A DNA stretch of 32,218 nt, taken from the NCBI GenBank assembly GCA_944389945.1, contig CALXOF010000023.1, positions 1 through 32,218 of the forward strand, written 5' to 3'. The first letter of the stretch is position 1; every line of letters begins with the position of its first letter. The DNA comes from an uncultured Kiritimatiellota bacterium. Its GTDB lineage: Bacteria; Verrucomicrobiota; Kiritimatiellia; RFP12; DVOR01. Positions 9,768-15,791 of the stretch are shown here, piece by piece. The notes beneath the pieces are model-generated. The model did not search any database. It saw nothing but the letters and a program-made list of their open reading frames with translations, and was not told where the DNA came from. Made by a program: the position numbers and the translations under genes.

Positions 9768-9882
9768 GAGACCCTATAGTGGTCGGAGGTCAACCACTAT
9801 AGTGGTCGGGGTCGAGACCCTATAGTGGTCCGAGGTCGACCCCTATAGGGTCCTGGGAAGACCCCTTTACGGTCCCCTTGGG
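9768..9882. repeat. Tandem array of five 23-bp palindrome-centred units
   Basis: The hexamer CTATAG starts at 9774, 9797, 9820 and 9843, a spacing of exactly 23 bp each time; a fifth, degenerate unit follows at 9860-9882. Units follow the pattern (G/C)A-(G/A)ACC-CTATAG-TGGTC-(C/G)GAGGT. In unit 2 the core CCACTATAGTGG is a perfect palindrome; in unit 4 the core is CCCTATAGGG, again perfect although both flanks changed. The array lies between the divergent DUF362 and glycosidase genes, in an otherwise gene-free stretch of about 345 bp. It may be an operator array or a protein-binding site; no function is known to me. Confidence 0.75.
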
Positions 9883-9950
9883 CTCTCCCTGTCATAGCCC
9901 TGCAATCGCTCTCCTCAGTTGAACGCACCTGTGACGGATGAGCGTCGGGT

Positions 9951-9981
9951 TTGTTTTTGGTAGGAGGGGATTTGGTAGACT
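9951..9981 (+). promoter_or_regulatory. Candidate promoter, possibly giving a leaderless mRNA
   Basis: TAGACT at 9976-9981 ends only 6 nt before the glycosidase ATG (9988), so transcription would begin at or next to the start codon. The -35 is weak: TTGTTT at 9951-9956 with 19-bp spacing. An AGGAGGGG stretch at 9962-9969 lies too far upstream of the ATG (about 18 nt) to be a normal ribosome site. Confidence 0.4.
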
Positions 9982-9987
9982 GTAGGC

Positions 9988-11709
9988 ATGAAAACGTTGC
10001 TTTCGCTGTTGTCGTTGTTTGCCGTGGGGGCGGTGTTGGCTGATCCGCCCCGTCATCCTGTCTATGAGCCTGATGGCAAGGACCCGCAGGGGCGTCCGGC
10101 TACGGAACTTCGAGCCGGGGCCAAGCCGTGGCTGACGCCTGTCTCCGCGCGCCAACGCTTTGGTCGCGACGTGTTGAGCGGGGTGCCCGTGCCGAAGACG
10201 CCTTCGGTGGCGATGCAGGGGTGGCGCGGGGAACGCGTCTCTGCACAGGTGTTGATTGAGAGTCCGGCGGGGTTCGAGGAGCTCCGTCTGGAGCCGTGCG
10301 TGTTGCGGACGGCGGAGGGGCGGGAGATTCCCGTGCGGTTGGACGTGGTGCGCTACACGGTCGGCGCGGGGGTGCTCTTCGCCGACATTCTCGACGGCGA
10401 CGCGCAGCCGCGTCTCAAAGGTGTGGTGCGTCCCCTCGTGCTGACGGTGGATATTCCGGCGGACATTGCGCCGGGTGAGGCCACGGGGACGTTGGCGCTC
10501 CGCGTGAACGGCGTGCCGCTTTCGATGCCCATCGGTCTGACGATTGATCCCGAGACGTTGCCGCCGCCGCAGGAGTGGAAGTGTCATCTGGACATCTGGC
10601 AGCATCCGGACGCCGTGGCGCAGTGGCACGACGTGCCGCTGTGGTCGGACGCCCATTTCGCCTTGATGCGCCCTTACATGGAGCGTTTGGCCGATGCGGG
10701 GCAGAAGACCATCACCGCCACGCTGATCGATGAGGCGTGGGACCGGCAGACTTACGGCGCCTTCGGCCCGATGGTTCGCGTGACCAAGCGCGCGGACGGT
10801 TCGTGGGCTTACGATTTCTCTGTCTTCGATCGATGGGTCTCCTTCATGAGCGAGGAGATTGGCCTGGCCGATGCCACGGTGAGTTGCTATGGGTTGCTTC
10901 CGTGGCCGCTGACCTTTGCCTATCACGATGAGGCGCAGGGGCGGACGGTTGCGCCCAGGCTGACGCCCGGTTCGCCGGACTACGAGGCTTTCTGGGGGCC
11001 TTACCTCGAGGCCCTGGTGGCGCACGTGCGCGAGAAGGGGTGGGAGGACCGTGTGCGTCTGGCGATGGACGAACGGCCCGACGCGCTCTTTCGGCCTACG
11101 CTGGAGGTGGTGCGCCGCCATGCGCCCTCGCTGAAGATTGTGGCGGCCTGCGATGCGCCCAGCGCCATCACCGCGGACTTCGACGACTGCTCCTATGGTC
11201 TGAACATCTGCGAACGGCTCGTGCCCTTGGCCAAGGAGCGTCGCGCCCAGGGCAAGCTCACCACCTTCTACGTCTGCTGCGCCCAGCCTCGGCCCAACAC
11301 CTTCGCGCACTCCGCCCTCGCCGAGGCCGAATGGCTCCTGCCCGCCGCCGCGCACTATGGGCTGGACGGTTTCCTGCGCTGGGCCTACCAGTCGTGGCCG
11401 GAGAATCCCTTCATGAGCCAGGACTACCGTCCCGCCAACTGGCCTGCCGCGGACACGTCGCTCGTCTATCCCGGCAATCGGTCGAGTCTCCGCTGGGAGG
11501 CCCTCCGCAACGGCGTCGAGACCTTCGAGAAGATTCGTCTGCTTCGTGAAAAGGCCGCGCGCCTGGGCCGTTCCGAGGCCCTCAAGCCGCTCGATGCCGC
11601 CCTCGGCGCCTTCACCGTTGCCCGCGGCATGGGCCCCAACTGCCCCTACGAAGCCGACCTCCGCACCCTCGACGAAGCCCTCCTCCAAGCCGCCGAATCC
11701 CTCCGTTGA
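9988..11709 (+). CDS. Secreted DUF4091 / GH123-like glycoside hydrolase
   Basis: A 573-residue exported protein with a Sec signal peptide (about residues 1-18, ending VLA). The N-terminal half is a beta-rich domain (about 40-180). The rest fits the TIM-barrel of the DUF4091 / glycoside hydrolase 123 group, which includes beta-N-acetylgalactosaminidases. LAMDERPD places an adjacent Asp-Glu pair at D361-E362. GH123 enzymes use such a neighbouring pair in substrate-assisted catalysis, so these are the likely catalytic residues. Downstream aromatic-rich strands (GLDGFLRWAYQSWPENPF, residues about 456-473) match the substrate-binding side of the barrel. The exact substrate is not certain; host or algal amino-sugar glycans are reasonable. 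The gene stands alone, with palindromic repeats upstream and a modular repeat downstream. Confidence 0.75.
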   Translation: MKTLLSLLSLFAVGAVLADPPRHPVYEPDGKDPQGRPATELRAGAKPWLTPVSARQRFGRDVLSGVPVPKTPSVAMQGWRGERVSAQVLIESPAGFEELRLEPCVLRTAEGREIPVRLDVVRYTVGAGVLFADILDGDAQPRLKGVVRPLVLTVDIPADIAPGEATGTLALRVNGVPLSMPIGLTIDPETLPPPQEWKCHLDIWQHPDAVAQWHDVPLWSDAHFALMRPYMERLADAGQKTITATLIDEAWDRQTYGAFGPMVRVTKRADGSWAYDFSVFDRWVSFMSEEIGLADATVSCYGLLPWPLTFAYHDEAQGRTVAPRLTPGSPDYEAFWGPYLEALVAHVREKGWEDRVRLAMDERPDALFRPTLEVVRRHAPSLKIVAACDAPSAITADFDDCSYGLNICERLVPLAKERRAQGKLTTFYVCCAQPRPNTFAHSALAEAEWLLPAAAHYGLDGFLRWAYQSWPENPFMSQDYRPANWPAADTSLVYPGNRSSLRWEALRNGVETFEKIRLLREKAARLGRSEALKPLDAALGAFTVARGMGPNCPYEADLRTLDEALLQAAESLR

Positions 11710-11714
11710 CGGGA

Positions 11715-11813
11715 GGGGCGCTGGCGCGCCCCAGAGAACGGAGCGTGTAGGCCCGGAGGGCCACGGCCACAGAGAACGGAACGCGCGACAAGCGCGCGAC
11801 GGGCGAGACCTCT
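11715..11813 (+). repeat. Modular intergenic repeat, copy 2
   Basis: Parts in order: hairpin GGGGCGC/GCGCCCC (11715-11732), AGAGAACGGAGCGTG, small hairpin GGCCC-GGA-GGGCC (11750-11762), CACGGCCACAGAGAACGGAA, hairpin CGCGC/GCGCG (about 11792-11806), then CGACGGG. It begins 5 nt after the glycosidase stop, so its first hairpin may also serve as a transcript end. Purine/pyrimidine repeats of the type CTTCCAAAC follow at 11823-11853. Confidence 0.65.
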
Positions 11814-11877
11814 GAGAGAACCCAAACTTCCAAGCCTCCAAACTTCCAAACTTCTGGGCGGCGTCAGTCGCCCCGAG

Positions 11878-11906
11878 TTGCGGTGCGGGAGGGAATCGGG
11901 TATACT
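11878..11906 (+). promoter_or_regulatory. Promoter of the hydrogenase operon
   Basis: TTGCGG (11878-11883) and TATACT (11901-11906) are separated by 17 bp, 49 nt before the first start codon. GGAGAGAG before the ATG acts as ribosome site. Confidence 0.7.
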
Positions 11907-11955
11907 ATGGTCACAGTCTTTCGTTGTTTCAGAGAACATTTGCGGAGAGAGCACA

Positions 11956-12216
11956 ATGTCCGATCGCATCACCGTGGAGATCTGCATGGGCACCACGTGT
12001 TACGTCATGGGCGGCGCCCAGCTTGCAGGTATTGCAGACCGCCTTCCCGAGGAATGGAAAGACCGCGTTGCCGTGAAGGGCATGCGTTGTAGCGGCGCAT
12101 GTCAGCAGGGCGACCGTCTGGGCCGCGCACCGTTCGTGCGGGTGAATGGCGAATTGATCGCAGAGGCCGACGAGGGCAAGGTCCTCACGGCCATTCGCGC
12201 GGCGTTGGGCGAATAA
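11956..12216 (+). CDS. Thioredoxin-like [2Fe-2S] ferredoxin (NuoE/HoxE-type domain)
   Basis: An 86-residue protein consisting only of the thioredoxin-like [2Fe-2S] fold found in NuoE and in the E-type subunits of hydrogenases. The four cluster ligands are C10-x4-C15 and C45-x3-C49 (CMGTTC and CSGAC). NuoE-type subunits are about twice as long because of an N-terminal helical domain that is missing here. It probably passes electrons to or from the [FeFe] hydrogenase encoded 15 nt downstream. The ATG is preceded by GGAGAGAG, and the gene opens a four-gene operon. Confidence 0.85.
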   Translation: MSDRITVEICMGTTCYVMGGAQLAGIADRLPEEWKDRVAVKGMRCSGACQQGDRLGRAPFVRVNGELIAEADEGKVLTAIRAALGE

Positions 12217-12231
12217 CAAGGAGTTACCATT

Positions 12232-13677
12232 ATGGCAATCCCGATGATCAGCGAAGCCGACCGTTTGCGCCGCGAGGTGCTAGCGTATGTCATCAAGGCC
12301 GTCAAGGAGGGGAAGTACGAGGACATCGACCGTATCCCCATCAAGATCCGCCCCAAAGGCCAGCCCTTCTCGCGTTGCTGCATCTACAAGGACCGCGCGG
12401 CGCTTCGTTATCGCTGCATGTCGGCCCTCGGCTTCCGCGTGGAGGACGAGACCGACGAGCTCAAGACGCTGAAGAGCTACGCCGAGGACGCGGAGACCAA
12501 TCCGCCGGCGTCTGACCCCTTCCTCACCATCTTCCCGGACGCGTGCTCCGCGTGCATGGAGTCGCAGATCATGGTGACGAACATGTGCCGCGGGTGCTTG
12601 GCGCGCCCCTGTACGAACATCTGCCCCCGTCACGCCATCCAGGTGCGCAACGGCCGTGCGATGATCGCCCATGACCTCTGCGTGAACTGCGGCAAGTGCG
12701 CCGAGGTCTGCCGTTACCACGCCATCATCCAGGTGCCGCTGGCCTGCGCCGACGCGTGCCCCGTGGGCGCCATCGGCAAGACCGAGGATGGCCGCGTCAC
12801 CGTCGACCACGAGAAGTGCATCCGTTGCGGTAAGTGCATCAAGGCCTGCCCCTTCGCGGCCATCATGCAGAGCAACCAGGTGGCCCACGTGGTCCACGCC
12901 ATCTCCAAGGGCAAGAAGGTCATCGCCCTCGTCGCCCCGGCCATCAACGGCTTCTTCCCCACCGAGCCCGGCAAGCTCTACGCCGCGCTTAAGCAGATGG
13001 GCTTCGCCCACGTCTACGAAGTGGCCCGCGGCGGCGACGACACCGCCGAGCACGAGGCCGCCGAGTGGGCCGAGCGCAAGGCCCACGGCGCGCCCTTCAT
13101 GACCACCAGCTGCTGCCCGGCCTGGATCGAGTGCGTGGAGCGTCACCTCCCCGAGATGAAGCCCTACGTCTCCGACACGCCCACGCCGATGGGCTTCGCC
13201 GAGATGCGCGCCAAGAAGGACCACCCCGACTGCGTCACCGTCTTCATCGGCCCCTGCATGGCCAAGCGCACCGAGGCCCACAAGCACGGCGGCCCAGACT
13301 ACGTCATCACCGCCGAGGAGCTCGGCGCCTGGCTCATGGCCGACAACATCCAGCTAGATGACCTGGAGGCCATCGAACCCGAGGTCGCCGGCACGCAGTA
13401 TGGCGCCGAGTTCGCCGTCAGCGGCGGCGTCGCCAACGCCGTGGCGCACTACCTGCCCGAGGGCACGCCCAAGCCGACCGTCTTCAAGATCAACGGCCTC
13501 AACAAGAAGAACGTCGCCCTCCTGCGCGTCTTCGCCAAGACCAAGAAGGCCCCCGCCGACATCATCGAAGTGATGGTCTGCCCCGGCGGCTGCGTCGGCG
13601 GTCCCTGCGCCATCTCCCCCGCCGAGGACGCGGCGAAGATCATCCAGAAGCGTCGCCCCGAAGGGTTCGAGGCGTGA
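12232..13677 (+). CDS. [FeFe] hydrogenase, group B-like
   Basis: A 481-residue iron-only hydrogenase catalytic protein that reduces protons or oxidises H2 in the cytoplasm. An N-terminal extension with CSACMESQ precedes ferredoxin-type cluster motifs: CRGCLARPCTNIC, CVNCGKCAEVC, CADACPVGAI and CIRCGKCIKAC. The H-cluster domain shows the three signature loops: TTSCCPAW (L1), IGPCMAKRTE (L2) and VMVCPGGCVGG (L3). The L2 form GPCxAK and the L3 form CPGGCVGG fit the group B type rather than bifurcating group A enzymes. ATG with an AAGGAG site (12218-12223). It overlaps the next gene by 4 bp (GTGA). The HydE, HydF and HydG maturases needed to build the H-cluster are not in the window. Confidence 0.92.
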   Translation: MAIPMISEADRLRREVLAYVIKAVKEGKYEDIDRIPIKIRPKGQPFSRCCIYKDRAALRYRCMSALGFRVEDETDELKTLKSYAEDAETNPPASDPFLTIFPDACSACMESQIMVTNMCRGCLARPCTNICPRHAIQVRNGRAMIAHDLCVNCGKCAEVCRYHAIIQVPLACADACPVGAIGKTEDGRVTVDHEKCIRCGKCIKACPFAAIMQSNQVAHVVHAISKGKKVIALVAPAINGFFPTEPGKLYAALKQMGFAHVYEVARGGDDTAEHEAAEWAERKAHGAPFMTTSCCPAWIECVERHLPEMKPYVSDTPTPMGFAEMRAKKDHPDCVTVFIGPCMAKRTEAHKHGGPDYVITAEELGAWLMADNIQLDDLEAIEPEVAGTQYGAEFAVSGGVANAVAHYLPEGTPKPTVFKINGLNKKNVALLRVFAKTKKAPADIIEVMVCPGGCVGGPCAISPAEDAAKIIQKRRPEGFEA

Positions 13678-14141
13678 GCGACGACCTCGGCGAAACCTGC
13701 GGCGGGGAGGCCGAGCGCCTCTTCCGCCAAGGGTACACCTGCGCGCAGTCCGTGCTTGCGGCCTGCGCGCCTCAGTGTTCCGACATTGATGCCGAGACGG
13801 CCCTGCGCCTGGCTTCCGGGCTTGGCGCGGGTGTCGGCGGTTTGCGCGAGACTTGCGGGGCCGTCCTCTCGATGGCCGCCGTCCTCGGCCTCCGCCACGG
13901 GCCTTCCGAGCCCATGGACGACACCCGCAAGGCCGCGCTCTACGGCGAGGTCCAGGCCGCCATCGCCGACTTCGACGCCGCGTTCGGTTGTCACGGTTGC
14001 CAGGCGCTTCTGGCCCAGGCCGGCATCGAGAAACAGCCCGGTGACCGTCCTGAGCCGCGCACCCAGGCATATTACGACAAGCGCCCCTGCACCGCCTTTG
14101 TGCGCTTCTGCGCCGCGCGCGCCATGCGGCAGACCCCGTGA
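13674..14141 (+). CDS. C_GCAxxG_C_C family redox protein
   Basis: A 155-residue protein of the C_GCAxxG_C_C family. Its Cys signatures are GYTCAQSVL near residue 20, GGLRETCGAVL (about 55-65), FGCHGCQALL (about 102-111) and the C-terminal RPCTAFV. The conserved Cys residues suggest metal, cluster or redox binding; the exact function of the family is not established. The start is GTG, overlapping the hydrogenase stop (GTGA), with GAAGGG about 9 nt upstream. Its position in the operon points to electron transfer or maturation linked to the hydrogenase; this is inference from context. Confidence 0.8.
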   Translation: MSDDLGETCGGEAERLFRQGYTCAQSVLAACAPQCSDIDAETALRLASGLGAGVGGLRETCGAVLSMAAVLGLRHGPSEPMDDTRKAALYGEVQAAIADFDAAFGCHGCQALLAQAGIEKQPGDRPEPRTQAYYDKRPCTAFVRFCAARAMRQTP

Positions 14142-14617
14142 AGCCCGCCAAGAAGACCAACGTCGAGCGTATCCTCGAGGCCGCCGGCCTCCCCTACGTC
14201 CCGCACACCTTTGACGGACGCGGCGGACAGGCCGAGGCCTCCGAGATCGCCGCCCAGCTCGGCATTCCCCCGTCCATTGTCTTCAAGACCCTCGTCACCG
14301 AGACCGAGCGCCACGAGGCCTTTGTCTTCGTCATCCCCGCCGATGGCCGCCTGGACCTCAAGAAGGCCGCCAAGGCCGCCGGCGTCAAGGCCTTGGCCAT
14401 GCTTCCCCTCGCCAAGCTTTTCCCGCTCACCGGCTACCGCCACGGCGGCTGCTCGCCCTTGGGCATGAAGAAGCACTTTCCCACCTTTATCGACGCTTCC
14501 GCCGAAGCCCTCCCCGAGCTCTACGTCAGCGGCGGGCAAATCGGCCTCAACGTCTCCCTCGCGCCCAAGCCCCTCGCGGCCCTCATCCCCGCCGCCTTCG
14601 TCCCCCTCACGCAGTGA
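14138..14617 (+). CDS. ybaK: YbaK/EbsC-type aminoacyl-tRNA deacylase
   Basis: A 159-residue protein of the YbaK/ProX editing fold. YbaK removes Cys wrongly attached to tRNA-Pro. Seen: the early EASEIAAQLGIPPSIVFKTLV block with the invariant FKTL Lys, a VIPADGRLDLKKAAKAAG helix, and the glycine-rich GYRHGGCSPLGMKKHFPTFID segment (about residues 103-123), followed by VSGGQIGLNVSLAP. The order and spacing match YbaK well. GTG start with a GTGA overlap of the preceding stop. Why an editing enzyme shares an operon with a hydrogenase is unclear; co-transcription may be fortuitous. Confidence 0.88.
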   Translation: MKPAKKTNVERILEAAGLPYVPHTFDGRGGQAEASEIAAQLGIPPSIVFKTLVTETERHEAFVFVIPADGRLDLKKAAKAAGVKALAMLPLAKLFPLTGYRHGGCSPLGMKKHFPTFIDASAEALPELYVSGGQIGLNVSLAPKPLAALIPAAFVPLTQ

Positions 14618-14641
14618 AGTGCGTTTCCCACGAAGACGCGG

Positions 14642-14752
14642 GGGGCGGCTTGCGCCGCCCCGGAGAACAGAGAACGGAGCGTGCAGGCCCAAAGGGCCAA
14701 ACCTTCCACGGCCACGGAAAACAGAACGCGCGGCAAGCGCGCGACAAGTGAG
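14642..14752 (+). repeat. Modular intergenic repeat, copy 3
   Basis: Hairpin GGGGCGGC/GCCGCCCC (14642-14661), GGAGAACAGAGAACGGAGCGTGCA in two parts, small hairpin GGCCC/GGGCC (around 14686-14698), ACCTTCCACGGCCACGG, hairpin CGCGC/GCGCG (around 14727-14742), then GACAAG. It starts 24 nt after the ybaK stop. CTTCCAAAC-type repeats (14758-14800) and AATCAGC repeats (14828-14855) follow, so this 500-bp gap is largely built of dispersed repeats. Confidence 0.65.
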
Positions 14753-14874
14753 GCCGTTTCCAAACTTTCAAACCAATAAGCTTCCAAACTTCCCAGATGG
14801 GGGTAGGGCAACACCTCACCAAGAATGCCAATCAGCTAATCAGCCAATCAGCTAAGCTTCCACTTTCCCATTGA

Positions 14875-15049
14875 GCGCCCCTTTAGGGGCGCGATAGCGT
14901 GGAAATCCCAAGGGCGGGCGACGGAAGGAGCGATGGAGCCCACCGGGTTTCCACGCAAGACCGTCTTTGCGGTAAGATTTTCCTGGTCAGTGTTGCAAAC
15001 TTCCATCACGACAGTGGCAAGGGGTTATTTGCCTTCTTGCGAGTTTTTT
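14875..15049 (+). other. Unassigned stretch with nested inverted repeats ending in a T-run
   Basis: A perfect hairpin GCGCCCCT-TT-AGGGGCGC (14875-14892) is followed by a 9-bp inverted repeat, 14897-14905 with 14948-14956 (GCGTGGAAA/TTTCCACGC), enclosing a GGGC/GCCC pair. About 90 nt later GCAAG...CTTGC is followed by GAG and TTTTTT (15044-15049), which could be a weak terminator. No open frame with a ribosome site is present. It could be a small structured RNA, or only more repeat DNA; I recognise no known RNA family. Confidence 0.25.
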
Positions 15050-15070
15050 ACGTGAAATGCAAAAAAGGGC

Positions 15071-15099
15071 TTGCGCGGCAGGTACGGATATGGTATCTT
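15071..15099 (+). promoter_or_regulatory. Promoter of the tRNA-Asp pair
   Basis: TTGCGC (15071-15076) and TATCTT (15094-15099) are spaced by 17 bp and end 19 nt before the first tRNA. This fits a short transcribed leader. Confidence 0.7.
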
Positions 15100-15118
15100 A
15101 TGCGTGCTTTCTTGATCC

Positions 15119-15195
15119 GGGGAGGTAGCTCAATTGGTTAGAGCTCCGGACTGTCGATCCGGAGGTCGCGGGTTCGAGCCCCGTCCTTCCCGCCA
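15119..15195 (+). tRNA. tRNA-Asp (GTC), first copy
   Basis: A 77-nt cloverleaf. Acceptor stem GGGGAGG with CCTTCCC (one G-T pair), D-stem GCTC/GAGC, anticodon stem CCGGA/TCCGG with loop CTGTCGA giving anticodon GTC, T-arm GCGGG-TTCGAGC-CCCGT. Discriminator is G73, as expected for tRNA-Asp, and CCA is encoded (15193-15195). Confidence 0.97.
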
Positions 15196-15223
15196 TTTTC
15201 CAGGATAGAAAGCCCTCTTTTTC

Positions 15224-15300
15224 GGGGAGGTAGCTCAATTGGTTAGAGCTCCGGACTGTCGATCCGGAGGTCGCGGGTTCGAGCCCCGTCCTTCCCGCCA
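15224..15300 (+). tRNA. tRNA-Asp (GTC), second identical copy
   Basis: Base-for-base identical to the copy 28 nt upstream, with anticodon GTC and encoded CCA (15298-15300). The two are co-transcribed from the promoter at 15071 and end at the hairpin at 15339. Confidence 0.97.
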
Positions 15301-15338
15301 TCTTTTGTGTGAGTTCACACTCCTTTCGTGTTGTTGTG

Positions 15339-15374
15339 ACCGCGCGGCTCCCTACGCCGCGCGGTTCTTTTTTT
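15339..15374 (+). terminator. Rho-independent terminator after the tRNA-Asp pair
   Basis: A perfect 10-bp stem (ACCGCGCGGC at 15339-15348 with 15356-15365), a 7-nt loop, then TC and seven T residues (15368-15374). A small GTGTGA/TCACAC repeat lies between it and the tRNA. Confidence 0.9.
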
Positions 15375-15468
15375 GTTTGGAGGTTTGGAGGTTTAGAAGC
15401 TTGGAGGCTTGGAGGAGCCCCGGAGGTTGGAGCCCGGGCCGCCGCCTCCGGCGGCGATGAGACCGGAA

Positions 15469-15576
15469 GGGCGCTGGCGCGCCCCGGAGAACGGAGCGTG
15501 CAGGCCCGGAGGGCCAAACCTTCCACGGCCACAGAGAACGGAGAACGGAACGCCCCTGCGGGGCGACGGATGGGCA
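15469..15576 (+). repeat. Modular intergenic repeat, copy 4
   Basis: Hairpin GGGCGC/GCGCCC (15469-15484), CGGAGAACGGAGCGTGCAG, small hairpin GGCCC-GGA-GGGCC, ACCTTCCACGGCCACAGAG, AACGGAGAACGGAA, hairpin GCCCC-TGC-GGGGC (about 15552-15564), then GACGGATGG. Same module order as copies 1-3. Purine-rich GGAGGTTTGGAGG repeats precede it (15377-15418). Confidence 0.65.
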
Positions 15577-15597
15577 GTAATGTCCGGGGAAAACGGG

Positions 15598-15710
15598 AAC
15601 CGCAAAGACGCAAGGGTGGGCGCGAACCGCTTCGGGCGCCATCGGTCGCTCTGCGGCTTCGCCGCTGACCGCGACCGCCGCCCTCCGTTTCGCGCCTTGT
15701 GGTCTTTTCT
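15598..15710 (+). repeat. Long inverted-repeat element, degenerate copy
   Basis: Right arm 15671-15696 is identical to the 26-nt arm of the element at 17639-17711. The centre 15650-15670 is the exact reverse complement of that element's centre, so the two copies lie in opposite orientation. The left arm (15619-15649) has diverged. Flanks also match: ACCGCAAAGACGC before and CCTTGT after, each in the right orientation. Confidence 0.7.
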
Positions 15711-15729
15711 AAAGAAGAAAGGTCGGGGT

Positions 15730-15746
15730 GTGGGGCGGAGCCCCAC
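15730..15746 (-). terminator. Candidate terminator hairpin after bioB
   Basis: On the minus strand GTGGGGC-TCC-GCCCCAC forms a 7-bp stem 46 nt beyond the bioB stop. Only a weak CTTTCTTC tract follows. It is related in sequence and setting to the parC terminator at 7275, including a CTTGG...GTTT purine-rich lead-in. Confidence 0.4.
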
Positions 15747-15791
15747 CCGATTAAGCCAAGCCTCTAAACTTCTAAACTTCCAAACTTCCCT

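Noticed and set aside
9768..9882. CRISPR array
   Set aside because: The 23-bp units follow directly on each other with no unique spacers, and no cas gene is in the window.
15119..15300. Integration site (att) at the tRNA-Asp genes
   Set aside because: No integrase and no partial tRNA copy is seen; the duplicated sequence is two complete, functional-looking tRNA genes.
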